A DNA stretch of 64,000 bases from Bacteroidota bacterium (GCA_029550865.1 JAKPGM010000012.1:1-64000); one strand, 5' to 3'. Shown: positions 1 through 8,968, counted from the stretch's first letter. Numbers and translations: made by a program. Notes: a model not told the origin generated them from the sequence alone.

Positions 1-60
1 ATTTTCGGATGAAACCTTCATGATTGTGCTCAAGCACAAACACACAATGAATAAAATGGG
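1..60. repeat. Half copy of a palindromic repeat family (cut by window edge)
   Basis: The first 15 bases are identical to the 15 bases that open the second palindromic unit between nuoA and nuoB (around 19228-19242). Similarity continues weakly, with a shared CATG and a shared CACAAAC at comparable positions. No matching right arm (GTTTCATCC) is seen before the gene at 136. It may be a decayed or half copy of the same family. Confidence 0.35.
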
Positions 61-135
61 GAATATTATCCCTATAACGAAATAGAAAAATGGATTAAAT
101 AATTAATATTCAACATATTAAATAATTTTATTCGG

Positions 136-717
136 ATGAAAAATTTATTTATTTTCAGTCTTATGCTGTTACTTTTAAAAACCGTAAACGGTCAAACTTC
201 GACAGACAGCTTGTCGCCCATATTTTTGAAAAGTAACATTGGTTTTTTGATAGGAAATGTTGAAAGTGAAATGAAAGCGCCCTTTAGTTTCATGTCCGAT
301 TTCAACATTAAGGTATCGAAAAATGTACATGTTGGAATGGGGACGGGAATTGAGTTTTTTCAAACCACCTATGTTCCGGTTTATCTGGCTGCATATTTAA
401 AACCATTTGCCCGCAATGTTGTCTTTTCGATTGCGGGTGGCTACACATTTCCCCTTAACCGCCGAGTGACTTTCAATGATGGCTATGACTATAAATTTTA
501 CGAGGGTTATTTCTTCAATCCCGAAATCTCATATATTTTTCACAGTATCGGTAATCAACATGCTTTCATGATTGGCATTGGATACCGCTATCAACGAACC
601 AGCGCAAAACGATTGGAAAGAGAAAACATTGATTGGAATTATTATCCCTATTACGATTATATGCTAATAACCGTACTGAATCGATTTTCGCTGCGAATAG
701 GGTATTTATTCTTCTAA
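136..717 (+). CDS. Hypothetical secreted, outer-membrane beta-barrel-like protein
   Basis: 193 residues. An N-terminal signal peptide is clear: Lys at position 2, a hydrophobic stretch from about residue 4 to 15, and a likely cut after NGQ near residue 20. The rest shows alternating hydrophobic/aromatic strands rich in Gly, Tyr and Phe, including a GIGYRYQRTS strand, and the protein ends in RIGYLFF. A terminal aromatic residue is typical of small outer-membrane barrels. No named family is recognised; a short OmpW/OmpX-like or DUF-type porin fold is a guess. It converges on glmS with only four bases between the stop codons, so the two transcripts must meet there. Confidence 0.6.
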   Translation: MKNLFIFSLMLLLLKTVNGQTSTDSLSPIFLKSNIGFLIGNVESEMKAPFSFMSDFNIKVSKNVHVGMGTGIEFFQTTYVPVYLAAYLKPFARNVVFSIAGGYTFPLNRRVTFNDGYDYKFYEGYFFNPEISYIFHSIGNQHAFMIGIGYRYQRTSAKRLERENIDWNYYPYYDYMLITVLNRFSLRIGYLFF

Positions 718-721
718 AAAC

Positions 722-2560
722 CTACTCAACGGTTACCGACTTAGCCAGATTACGAGGCTGGTCAACATTACAGCCGCGCATTACAGCAATGTAATAGGAA
801 AGCAATTGCAGTGGAATTACCGCCAGCAACGGCAGAAAAGTTTCTTCGGTATGGGGAATTTCAATGACATGATGGGCCATCTCCTTAATTTTGGTATCCC
901 CCTCATTGACAATGGCGATAATGGTTCCTTTGCGCGCACGTACTTCCTGTATATTCGAAATAATTTTTTCGTATGTCTTGTCCTGCGTAGCGATAAACAC
1001 CACTGGCATGTTTTCATCGATAAGGGCGATAGGACCATGCTTCATTTCTGCAGCTGGATACCCCTCGGCGTGGATGTAGGATATCTCCTTAAGCTTAAGC
1101 GCACCTTCAAGCGCTACAGGGTACAAATAGCCTCTTCCCAGATATAGACAATTGGTAGCATTTTGATAAATGGAAGCAATATGCTTAATTTTTTCGCTGT
1201 CTTGCAATATTCTTTCAATTTTATCGGGAATATTGGCTAGCTCTGTAAGTAACTGTTCATATCGCTCGTTCGAGAGCACATTACGTTTTCTTCCAAGCAA
1301 AATAGCCATCATTGCCAGTACGGTAACCTGGCTGGTAAAAGCTTTGGTAGAAGCTACCCCAATTTCAGGACCAGTATGCGTATATACGCCCGCATGCGTT
1401 TCGCGCGGAATACTTGAACCTACAACATTACAAATACCCAGCACCAAGGCACCCTGTTGTTTAGCCAACTGAATAGCAGCCAGCGTATCGGCTGTTTCAC
1501 CACTCTGGCTTATGGCAATGATAATATCGTCGCTATAGATTACTGGATTGCGGTAACGAAATTCAGAACCGTATTCAACCTCAACTGGTATACGGGCTAG
1601 TTCCTCAAACAGGTATTCGCCCACCAGCCCTGCATGCCACGAGGTGCCACAACCCACAAAGATAATCCGCTTTGCCTCTACAAGTTGAGGAAGGACATTA
1701 TACAATCCTCCCAAATGAATTTCCTTTTTTTCGAGCGAAATACGCCCCCTGAAGGTATCGTGGATAGCTCGGGGTTGTTCAAATATTTCTTTCAGCATGA
1801 AATGGTCAAAGCCGTTCTTTTCAATCTCGTCTATATCGAGGTCGAGCTGATGGATGGTAGGCTGAATAATTTTATCGTTCTTGACTGTTTTTAGTGTGAG
1901 TTCATCCTTTCGGATTATAGCCACATCGTCGTCGTTTAGGAAAATAACGCTCTTGGTATGCTCTATGATGGGGGTAGCATCGGAAGCTATAAAATATTCC
2001 CCGTCACCCACACCAATAACCAGCGGACTTCCCTTACGAGCAGCTATAAGTTGTTCGGGTTCGTCGCTACACATAATCACCAGCCCATAGGCCCCTATAA
2101 CCTTCGACAAAGCTGCCCGTACAGCTATCTCGGCCGTTGTTTTTCCCTGCAAATAAATGTATTCTATAAAATTCACCAGAACCTCAGAGTCGGTTTCTCC
2201 CTTAAACTTATAGCCTTTTTCTTCGAGAATCTTCTTTAAATGGGCATAATTCTCAATAATCCCATTGTGAATGAGGATAAATTTGCCATACATCGACTGA
2301 TGGGGATGCGCATTGATATCGTTTGGCTCGCCATGGGTGGCCCAACGTGTATGTCCTATTCCCACACAGCCCGACAGACCCTTTGATACAGTATACGTCT
2401 CGAGATCGCTAACTTTACCCTTGCATTTATATATGCTCGTTTCACCATGATAAATGGCTATACCTGCCGAATCGTATCCTCGATACTCTAGACGTTTAAG
2501 TCCATTAATTAGAATCGGATAAGCTTCCTTAGAGCCAATATATCCTACTATTCCACACAT
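722..2560 (-). CDS. glmS: Glutamine--fructose-6-phosphate aminotransferase (isomerizing)
   Basis: 612 residues, the usual length for GlmS. It makes glucosamine-6-phosphate from fructose-6-phosphate and glutamine, the first step to UDP-GlcNAc for peptidoglycan and LPS. Cys2 after the initiator Met is the class II glutaminase nucleophile (MCGIVGYIGS), followed by RGYDSAG and HTRWATHG motifs. Two SIS sugar-isomerase domains follow, with CGTSWHAG and SQSGETADT in the first. The C-terminus PRNLAKSVTVE is the conserved family ending. It is the last gene of a three-gene minus-strand run, three bases after the DUF4270 lipoprotein gene. No glmS ribozyme is expected in this phylum and none is seen. Confidence 0.97.
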   Translation of the reverse strand: MCGIVGYIGSKEAYPILINGLKRLEYRGYDSAGIAIYHGETSIYKCKGKVSDLETYTVSKGLSGCVGIGHTRWATHGEPNDINAHPHQSMYGKFILIHNGIIENYAHLKKILEEKGYKFKGETDSEVLVNFIEYIYLQGKTTAEIAVRAALSKVIGAYGLVIMCSDEPEQLIAARKGSPLVIGVGDGEYFIASDATPIIEHTKSVIFLNDDDVAIIRKDELTLKTVKNDKIIQPTIHQLDLDIDEIEKNGFDHFMLKEIFEQPRAIHDTFRGRISLEKKEIHLGGLYNVLPQLVEAKRIIFVGCGTSWHAGLVGEYLFEELARIPVEVEYGSEFRYRNPVIYSDDIIIAISQSGETADTLAAIQLAKQQGALVLGICNVVGSSIPRETHAGVYTHTGPEIGVASTKAFTSQVTVLAMMAILLGRKRNVLSNERYEQLLTELANIPDKIERILQDSEKIKHIASIYQNATNCLYLGRGYLYPVALEGALKLKEISYIHAEGYPAAEMKHGPIALIDENMPVVFIATQDKTYEKIISNIQEVRARKGTIIAIVNEGDTKIKEMAHHVIEIPHTEETFLPLLAVIPLQLLSYYIAVMRGCNVDQPRNLAKSVTVE

Positions 2561-2563
2561 GAT

Positions 2564-3925
2564 TTAACGCTTTAGATACTTAATTTTAAGTTTCAACTTA
2601 TTTTTCAGAAAAGCCGATTGTAAGCTATACCGGTATGTAGGGAAAAAATACAACTCTTCTACAGTCGTAGCATTATTCAATCGCTTATTAACGTAGTCGG
2701 TAACATCAAGCAAAAACGACTTACTAGCTGTATCAATGGCAGTGTTGGCCAATGGGGCACCAAACACAGTACTATACGAAACAAATGAATCGGTGGCAGC
2801 CGCAATCTTTAAATCGACATTCGTCAATCGTGGTGTATACGTTTTATTGGTAGATGTCTTGTAAAAATAGTCCTCAAAGGCCACATACAAATCGGCCTTA
2901 ATGACATTATAGTTGTTGGATTTTATCAAAGGATTCAAACGGCTAAAGTTGATTTTTGCTCGATAGGGACTTTCACCCAAAATGTAAATAAGCGTATCTT
3001 CATTCCATCCATTTAGTTTTGTTCTTACCTTAGCCTTAGTATGATCCCACTGAATAAAGCTAATTCCGCCATTATTATAACCTGAAGATACTTTTTTATC
3101 CCCATAATAGGAAGGGAAATAGCCATAAAGTTTATACAGAACCGTATCGCCCTCGATATGATATGTAAATTCTATAGCCGTGAGCGAATCGCTGGTTTGT
3201 AGGCGATAAATGATATCGTTATTCACATATTGTGGATAAAACATAAGACCGTACAGTCCCTTTTCGTGTCGTAAGGTATCGGAAGTTATTTGTGTTGAAT
3301 CCATATCAAGGTAAGGCTGAAAATAGCTCAAGGTTGAATTAGGCAGATAAAAAGAGACTTGATTGTTCAACGGGTATTCAAAAAACTGCGAAGTAAGCAA
3401 TGGAGCACCCTGTAGAAAATCAGCAGGCTTAGTAGCACTAGTATAGCTCGAATCTTTTTTGATGGGTCGGGTAAGCGGATAAAAAGCTAATCGGAAAGAA
3501 TGATCAAGCGGATTAGCAGGATTGGGATTGTGATATACAACCGAGTCGAAAAAAAGATAAATCTTAACCGAGTCGAGAATCCGGCGTTTCCCCCAGGTGG
3601 CTGTATCATAGGGGTCGATGAAATAGATGTCCGAAGCAAATGCTGCTGTGACTTTGCCAAAAACGGGATCGGTAGCAATACCCACGAAGGGATTGTTGAG
3701 GTTAGCATAATAAAATGTAGAAGTGTAAGGGGTTAGCGTAACCTCTACTGTATCGATATAATAAGCAGGCATTTTATCCGAAGGCGGCAGAAGGTTTATC
3801 CCCAAATCCGTGGCTTCATCATCACACGACACGAAAACTATAGCGCAACAAAAAAATAAAAGAAAAATCGGAGAAAACTTATTTCTTCTCAAGAAGCTGG
3901 TCATAAAACTTTGAATACTCATCAA
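2564..3925 (-). CDS. DUF4270 family lipoprotein
   Basis: 453 residues. A hydrophobic signal segment (about residues 17-32) ends in a lipobox-like FVSC, so lipidation at the Cys near residue 34 is likely. It is followed by DDEATDLGINLLPP, the conserved opening of DUF4270 proteins of Bacteroidota. The remainder is beta-rich, ending in Lys/Leu strands. Function is unknown. The start overlaps the end of the upstream GT5-like gene by 47 bases; an internal ATG at 3904 would shorten the overlap and gives an equally good signal peptide. In many Bacteroidota this lipoprotein sits beside a GT5-like gene, so the pair is probably a functional unit in envelope or glycan biogenesis (inference). Confidence 0.85.
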   Translation of the reverse strand: MMSIQSFMTSFLRRNKFSPIFLLFFCCAIVFVSCDDEATDLGINLLPPSDKMPAYYIDTVEVTLTPYTSTFYYANLNNPFVGIATDPVFGKVTAAFASDIYFIDPYDTATWGKRRILDSVKIYLFFDSVVYHNPNPANPLDHSFRLAFYPLTRPIKKDSSYTSATKPADFLQGAPLLTSQFFEYPLNNQVSFYLPNSTLSYFQPYLDMDSTQITSDTLRHEKGLYGLMFYPQYVNNDIIYRLQTSDSLTAIEFTYHIEGDTVLYKLYGYFPSYYGDKKVSSGYNNGGISFIQWDHTKAKVRTKLNGWNEDTLIYILGESPYRAKINFSRLNPLIKSNNYNVIKADLYVAFEDYFYKTSTNKTYTPRLTNVDLKIAAATDSFVSYSTVFGAPLANTAIDTASKSFLLDVTDYVNKRLNNATTVEELYFFPTYRYSLQSAFLKNKLKLKIKYLKR

Positions 3926-4691
3926 TATATGTTTCTAAGGTTTGATAGGGCAAAACTGGCTTACCCGATTCTTTTACAAAATTTACAATCTCTGGATGTA
4001 TTTCTTTGCTTCCAAAAATTATTCCATCCGAATACTGAACGGCAAATTTAGTCAGATTATTGTAGGTTGGTTCCCGAAGTAAGGTCACATCTTTTGGTTC
4101 GATATCTTCAAACAACACTTTATCGGCGATTTGTGGATTAATAGTTCCTTCGAAAGCATTGTTATATATTGAAAATACCACCTTCGAGTGAGCAAAAAAT
4201 GGGTCTTCGTGGTAGGCTTTTTTAATGTAAATAGGCACTACCGAACAAAACCAACCATGACAATGAACAATGTCGGGCGCCCAGCGTAATTTTCGAACCG
4301 TTTCAATTACACCACGGGCAAAAAATATGATGCGCTCGTCGGTATCGGGAAATAAATTTCCGTTTTCATCGGTTACTGTAGCCTTACGCTGAAAAAAGTC
4401 CTCGTTGTCGATAAAATAAATTTGCATCCGAGCCGACTGAATGGACGCCACCTTGATGATGAGGGGATGATCGGTGTCGTTAATGATAAGATTCATTCCC
4501 GAAAGACGTATTACCTCGTGCAACTGGTTACGACGCTCGTTAATGCAACCGAAACGCGGCATAAAAGTTCGTATTTCGCGCCCCCGTTCCTGGATACCCT
4601 GGGGCAAATATCGACCAATTACCGACATCTCACTTTCAGGAAGGTAAGGGGTGATTTCCTGAGAAATGAATAGGACCTTGACCCTTTCCAT
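3879..4691 (-). CDS. Glycogen/starch synthase-like protein, GT5 N-terminal domain only
   Basis: 270 residues. The N-terminus VKVLFISQEITPYLPESEM, and PDIVHCHGWFCSVVPIYIK further on, match the catalytic-domain half of GT5 starch/glycogen synthases. The usual protein is about 480 residues with a second Rossmann (GT1) domain; this one stops after the first domain, so it lacks the nucleotide-sugar half and is unlikely to be a complete glycogen synthase. Such short GT5-like proteins are common in Bacteroidota next to DUF4270 genes. It is the first gene of the run to glmS. A TAnnTTTG box lies just upstream. Confidence 0.8.
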   Translation of the reverse strand: MERVKVLFISQEITPYLPESEMSVIGRYLPQGIQERGREIRTFMPRFGCINERRNQLHEVIRLSGMNLIINDTDHPLIIKVASIQSARMQIYFIDNEDFFQRKATVTDENGNLFPDTDERIIFFARGVIETVRKLRWAPDIVHCHGWFCSVVPIYIKKAYHEDPFFAHSKVVFSIYNNAFEGTINPQIADKVLFEDIEPKDVTLLREPTYNNLTKFAVQYSDGIIFGSKEIHPEIVNFVKESGKPVLPYQTLETYIDEYSKFYDQLLEKK

Positions 4692-4716
4692 TCGATTGAT
4701 TTTTTAAAAATATATG

Positions 4717-4744
4717 CAAAGTTATGAAAAATAATACAAAGATA
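4717..4744 (-). promoter_or_regulatory. Candidate promoter for the GT5-like / DUF4270 / glmS run
   Basis: On the minus strand TAACTTTG (4724-4717) matches the Bacteroidota -7 consensus TAnnTTTG. It sits 25 bases upstream of the ATG at 4691. A second match, TATCTTTG, is at 4744-4737, 20 bases further up. Confidence 0.4.
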
Positions 4745-5090
4745 CACTGATAAAAAAGTAACATGATAGAGGAGTTTCCTGTTCACTTTAGTACAATAGC
4801 TGTTAGAGGCTTTCTAATTTTGATTAAACAAACACTCACAGACCTATTTTATTTGCATTTTAAGAAATCAATGGCAAAATTGATAGACAATACTATCAAT
4901 CAAGGAACTCAAGGACCGCCTTTTTTCAGACATACCTTATCTAATACATTTTTCATTAGCATTAATAGAGCTTTTCGACTTATAATCATTGGGTATCCTA
5001 TCCCTGATAGCTTACTTTGTTGCAAAATACGTTTTCGCTTAAGTTCAACGAGTTTAAAATTTTATATTTACCTTATAAAACTTAGATTAT
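4745..5090. other. AT-rich intergenic region without a credible gene
   Basis: Between the divergent GT5-like and HigB genes. An open frame of 110 codons on the plus strand (4763-5095) has no recognisable domain, biased low-complexity composition and no promoter or start signal, so it is not called as a gene. Nothing else was seen until the HigBA promoter region. Confidence 0.4.
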
Positions 5091-5111
5091 GTTAATTTTT
5101 TTTTAATTAAC
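5091..5111. promoter_or_regulatory. Inverted repeat, candidate HigA operator
   Basis: GTTAATT (5091-5097) and AATTAAC (5105-5111) form a perfect inverted repeat around a run of seven T. It lies about 23 bases upstream of the putative -7 box of the toxin gene, overlapping where a -33 element should be. HigA-type antitoxins usually repress their own promoter through such sites; that role here is inferred. Confidence 0.4.
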
Positions 5112-5133
5112 ACTTTCTGTAAATTAAAAAATA

Positions 5134-5141
5134 TATATTTG
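5134..5141 (+). promoter_or_regulatory. Candidate -7 box for higBA
   Basis: TATATTTG matches TAnnTTTG. It ends two bases before the GTG start at 5144, so transcription would begin at or just inside the start codon. Either the toxin message is leaderless, or another promoter is used. Confidence 0.35.
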
Positions 5142-5143
5142 CT

Positions 5144-5482
5144 GTGATAATAACTTTTGGAAATAAAAAATTAGAGAAACTGGCAAATGACTATAAAAGA
5201 TGCCAAAAAGAAATGGGGTATAACAGGTCACGATTATTTCAACTACGACTTAACCAGTTACGTTCTGCGCAAACTCTGGAGGATGTTCGAAATTTGCCTG
5301 GAAGTTACCATGAGCTTATAGGAGACCGTAAAGGTCAATGGGCTTGTAATCTTGACCAACCTTACCGATTGATATTTAAGCCCCACGAAAATCCCATACC
5401 TACCGATGATAACGGCAAATACATCTGGTGTGAAATCAAAGGAGTAGAAATCATTGAAGTAACCAATTATCACGGCAAATAG
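5144..5482 (+). CDS. higB: HigB-like (RelE superfamily) toxin
   Basis: 112 residues, GTG start. The order of elements is that of HigB toxins: a first strand (IITFGNKKLEKLA), a helical pair with RLFQLRLNQLRSAQTLEDV, then LPGSYHELIGDRKGQWACNL and PYRLIFKPHENP. The conserved H-L-GDRKG-W-pattern and R-L-F ending fit mRNA interferases that cut on the ribosome. The first ATG is at codon 24, inside the fold, so the GTG start that retains the first beta strand is preferred. The antitoxin gene follows after 11 bases, the toxin-first order typical of higBA. Confidence 0.85.
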   Translation: MIITFGNKKLEKLANDYKRCQKEMGYNRSRLFQLRLNQLRSAQTLEDVRNLPGSYHELIGDRKGQWACNLDQPYRLIFKPHENPIPTDDNGKYIWCEIKGVEIIEVTNYHGK

Positions 5483-5493
5483 AATATCGAACT

Positions 5494-6588
5494 ATGGAAA
5501 CTAAAAAAAATCAATATCACCCTCCGATAGTATTCCATCCGGGCGAAACCCTGGCTGAAAAATTAGCAGAAATCGATATGGGACCAAAGGAATTTGCTGT
5601 TCGAACTGGCAAGCCCGAAAAAACCATAACTGCCATACTTAAAGGGAAAAGTCGCATTACCCCCGAAATGGCAGTTCAATTTGAAAATGTACTGAAAATA
5701 CCCGCTCACTTCTGGCTAAACATGCAGCGCGATTATGACGAATTCATTGCCAGACAGAAGCAAAAGCAAATCATAGCAGATTCCATTCAGTGGGCTAAAC
5801 AATTCCCTGTTGACGATATGATTAAAAAGGGTTGGCTACCCCCTAAAAAAACGATAGAGGAAAAAACACAGGCATTGTTATCTTTTTTCGGCATAAGCAA
5901 TCACCATGCCTGGGAAGATTATTATTTAAATTCGCAACTTAAAGTATCTTTTCGGATATCATTGGCTCATACCAAAGATGCCTATGCCATTTCTGCGTGG
6001 TTACGTAAAGGCGAATTACAAGCTAACGAGATACCGTCCAAACCATATGATGAAAAAAAATTTAGGTTAGCACTGCCCGCTATAAAAAGCATTATGGCAA
6101 AGCAGCCCAAAGATTTTTTTGTACAGTTACAAAATATATGTTTGGAAGCAGGTGTGAAAGTCGTATATACGCCTTGTATCAAAAAAGCACCCCTCAACGG
6201 ATGTACTCGTTGGCTAAATGATACCCCTTTAATTCAATTAACCGGAAGATATAAGCGCAATGATATTTTCTGGTTTACCTTTTTTCACGAAGCAGGACAC
6301 ATATTACTGCATGGCAAAAAAGATATTTTCCTGGAAAACATTGATTATTCTGATAAAGACAAGCATAAAGAAGAAGAAGCCAACGAATTTGCTGTTAAGT
6401 GGACGCTGTCGAAAGAAGAAGAAAAGCAAATAATAGAAAAAAATCCCATAAACAAAGAAGATATTCTGGAATTTGCTCGAAAATTCAACACACATCCCGC
6501 AATTATTATTGGACGATTAAGGCATCTAAAAATTGTTTCGCACGCATTTGGCCAAGAATACTTGTTGCCCATAGAATTTGAAAAGTAA
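5494..6588 (+). CDS. higA: HigA-type antitoxin fused to ImmA/IrrE-family metallopeptidase
   Basis: 364 residues. The N-terminus (about 8-75) is an XRE/HigA helix-turn-helix: the FHPGETLAEKLAEIDMGPKE opening and the RTGKPEKTITAILKGKSRIT recognition region are characteristic. The C-terminal half has the zinc-peptidase motif HEAGH at residues 265-269 followed by ILLHGKK and an acidic EEEANEFA near 300 that would supply the third ligand, as in ImmA/IrrE peptidases. Plain HigA antitoxins are about 100 residues, so this is a fused form. It should neutralise HigB and repress the operon; whether the peptidase cleaves the antitoxin region, the toxin or another repressor is unknown. Confidence 0.88.
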   Translation: METKKNQYHPPIVFHPGETLAEKLAEIDMGPKEFAVRTGKPEKTITAILKGKSRITPEMAVQFENVLKIPAHFWLNMQRDYDEFIARQKQKQIIADSIQWAKQFPVDDMIKKGWLPPKKTIEEKTQALLSFFGISNHHAWEDYYLNSQLKVSFRISLAHTKDAYAISAWLRKGELQANEIPSKPYDEKKFRLALPAIKSIMAKQPKDFFVQLQNICLEAGVKVVYTPCIKKAPLNGCTRWLNDTPLIQLTGRYKRNDIFWFTFFHEAGHILLHGKKDIFLENIDYSDKDKHKEEEANEFAVKWTLSKEEEKQIIEKNPINKEDILEFARKFNTHPAIIIGRLRHLKIVSHAFGQEYLLPIEFEK

Positions 6589-6692
6589 ACATAACTCAAC
6601 TAGTAGGGTAGCGAAAATTTTAACGCAAAAAATAAGTTTAAACCATATATCCCCCACTTGGCATTCAAATAAGCATTTTTAATTTTGGCATA

Positions 6693-6725
6693 GGCTCACT
6701 TTGGGCAAAGCCAGACACTTTTTTT
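6693..6725 (+). terminator. Possible weak terminator after higBA
   Basis: GGCT (6693-6696) pairs with AGCC (6709-6712) around a TTTG-GG-CAAA inner stem, and a run of seven T follows at 6719-6725. The stem is short and the T run is six bases away, so confidence is low. Confidence 0.28.
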
Positions 6726-6810
6726 GCATCAACATCCTCCCACAACATTCTAACGTAATAATTGTTACAGAAGTCCAAATGCAGGACGATTCACCAATAA
6801 TTTAAGATAA

Positions 6811-8166
6811 ATGGATAATCGTAGTAACTTTGCCACAAAAATAGAGCAGACCGTGACAGAACCATTGTTGCATCCCATTCACGAACGTAAGGTAGCCTTT
6901 CACACGCTTGGCTGTAAGCTTAATTTTGCCGAGTCGGCCATGCTGATGCAGCGGTTCAGGGAACGAGGCTACCGTACGGTAGATTTCGACGATGAAGCCG
7001 ATGTGTATATAATCAACACCTGCTCGGTGACCCATGTAGCCGACAAAAAGTGCCGACAGGCGATAAAAAAAGCTACCCATCGGGGTGCCAGGGTGGTGGT
7101 AATGGGATGCTACGCTCAGCTTAAACCCGAAGAAATAGCAGCTATTGAAGGGGTTAATCTGGTACTGGGCACCAGTGAAAAGTTTCGCGTAATCGACCAT
7201 GTAGAAGCCCTGTTTTCGGGCAATACGACCAAAATACACTCATGCGATATTTTTGATGTCGAGGACTTCGATGCCTCCTATTCCATCAGCGAGCGTACGC
7301 GGGCATTCCTGAAGGTACAGGACGGTTGCAATTACAATTGCACCTACTGTACAATTCCATTAGCACGTGGGATAAGTCGCAACACTTCCATCGAGAAAAT
7401 CATGCAACAAGCCAAAACCATAGCAGCGCAGGGGGTAAAGGAGGTTGTGCTTACCGGAGTAAATATTGGCGACTTTGGCCATTCAACGGGAGAAACATTT
7501 TTTCAGCTCATTCGACAGCTCGACACCGTAGAAGGGATCGACCGATTCAGAATTTCATCTATTGAGCCTAACCTGCTATCGAACGAGATTATCGATTTTG
7601 TAGCAACCTCGCAACGATTTGTACCTCATTTTCATATCCCCTTACAGTCGGGGTCTAATCAGATATTGGCTGCTATGGGACGCCGTTATCGTCGCGAAGT
7701 TTTTGCCTCCAGAGTTAACTACATCCGACATACTATGCCCTTTGCATGCATTGGTGCTGACGTAATTGTCGGCTTCCCGGGCGAAACAGACGAACTGTTC
7801 GAGGAAACCTACCATTTTATCCAGAGCCTCGACATAAGCTATCTGCACGTTTTTCCTTTTTCCGATCGACCCAACACCAAGGCTTTCGAAATGAAAAACA
7901 AAGTTGAACCTCGCATAAAAGAAATGCGAAGCAAAAAACTACTTGACCTATCACGTGAAAAACGAAAAAAATTTTATCAGCTCAATGAGGGGAGGTCAGA
8001 AAAAGTTATTTTTGAATCCCGAATACGAAAAAATTACATGTATGGGTTTACTTCTAACTACATCAAAGTGGAAGCTCCATACAATCAAGAATTAATTGGA
8101 AAAGTAACTCGGGTTGAGGTTGGCAAATTAACAGGAAACGAAAGTTGTAAAGCTCTAATTTTATAA
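6811..8166 (+). CDS. mtaB: tRNA t6A37 methylthiotransferase MtaB
   Basis: 451 residues. It converts t6A to ms2t6A at position 37 of tRNAs reading ANN codons. The UPF0004 N-terminal domain has its three cluster cysteines in TLGCKLN, INTCSVT and VMGCYAQ. The radical SAM cluster follows as CNYNCTYC with the ISRNTSIEKI neighbourhood, then SIEPNLL and HIPLQSGS, and a TRAM-like C-terminal domain. A TAACTTTG box (6825-6832) lies inside the first codons; if it is the promoter, the real start would be the GTG at 6853, still leaving 20 residues before the first cysteine. It heads a tight plus-strand run with suhB-like, lpxL-like and GT2 genes. Confidence 0.93.
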   Translation: MDNRSNFATKIEQTVTEPLLHPIHERKVAFHTLGCKLNFAESAMLMQRFRERGYRTVDFDDEADVYIINTCSVTHVADKKCRQAIKKATHRGARVVVMGCYAQLKPEEIAAIEGVNLVLGTSEKFRVIDHVEALFSGNTTKIHSCDIFDVEDFDASYSISERTRAFLKVQDGCNYNCTYCTIPLARGISRNTSIEKIMQQAKTIAAQGVKEVVLTGVNIGDFGHSTGETFFQLIRQLDTVEGIDRFRISSIEPNLLSNEIIDFVATSQRFVPHFHIPLQSGSNQILAAMGRRYRREVFASRVNYIRHTMPFACIGADVIVGFPGETDELFEETYHFIQSLDISYLHVFPFSDRPNTKAFEMKNKVEPRIKEMRSKKLLDLSREKRKKFYQLNEGRSEKVIFESRIRKNYMYGFTSNYIKVEAPYNQELIGKVTRVEVGKLTGNESCKALIL

Positions 8167-8179
8167 AAACGTATACGAT

Positions 8180-8968
8180 ATGGATTTAGCGGAAATGTGT
8201 CGACAGGTATGCGAACTTGCAATTGAAGCAGGTCGTTGGATACGTCAGGAAGCCGAGCGTATTGGAAATGATAAGGTAGAGGTAAAAGGTATCAATAATT
8301 TTGTGACCTACGTCGATAAAACCTCAGAAAAAAGGCTGGTTGATGGGTTACGGAGCATCCTGCCCGAAGCAGGATTTATTACCGAAGAAGGTACTGCCAC
8401 CGACAAAGGACAGTTACAATGGATCATTGATCCCCTGGATGGTACCACCAACTTCATTCACAGGGTGCCTCCATATTCCATAAGCATTGGTCTGGCTAAC
8501 GAAAATAACGACATATTACTGGGAGTAGTGTACGAAATAGTGTCGGGCGAATGTTTCTATGCGTGGCAGAATGGTGGTGCTTACCTCAACGGCAAGCCCA
8601 TCCGGGTATCCGATACCGATAGCGTAAGTAATGCGCTTATAGCAACAGGTTTCCCATACACAGCTTTCCATCGGATGGAGGGCTTCATGAAGTCCCTTAG
8701 CCATTTCTTCGTTCATTCCCATGGGGTTCGACGCTTAGGTTCAGCTGCTGTCGATATGGCCTATGTTGCCTGCGGACGCTTCGATGTTTTTTATGAATAC
8801 AACCTTAACCCCTGGGATGTTGCTGCTGGCATTGTACTGGTCAAAGAAGCCGGTGGACATCTCAGCGACTTTAAAGGTGGAAAAAATTTTCTTTTTGGAA
8901 TGGAAATGATAGCTTCAAATGGCAAAATTCATGATAACTTTGTGGCTACTTTAAAGCAATTTCTTTAA
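8180..8968 (+). CDS. Inositol monophosphatase family protein
   Basis: 262 residues, full length for SuhB/IMPase. Metal- and substrate-binding motifs are present: TEEGT around residue 72, the signature DPLDGTTNFIH near residue 95, and WDVAAG with KEAGG toward the C-terminus. The family dephosphorylates inositol-1-phosphate or related sugar phosphates with Mg2+. It may act as SuhB or in 3'-nucleotidase-like roles; the substrate cannot be told here. It starts 13 bases after mtaB and its stop codon overlaps the next ATG (TAATG). Confidence 0.92.
   Translation: MDLAEMCRQVCELAIEAGRWIRQEAERIGNDKVEVKGINNFVTYVDKTSEKRLVDGLRSILPEAGFITEEGTATDKGQLQWIIDPLDGTTNFIHRVPPYSISIGLANENNDILLGVVYEIVSGECFYAWQNGGAYLNGKPIRVSDTDSVSNALIATGFPYTAFHRMEGFMKSLSHFFVHSHGVRRLGSAAVDMAYVACGRFDVFYEYNLNPWDVAAGIVLVKEAGGHLSDFKGGKNFLFGMEMIASNGKIHDNFVATLKQFL

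Noticed and set aside
4763-5095. 110-codon open frame on the plus strand upstream of higB
   Set aside because: AT-rich, no domain, no start signal, and it overlaps a promoter/operator region; probably chance.
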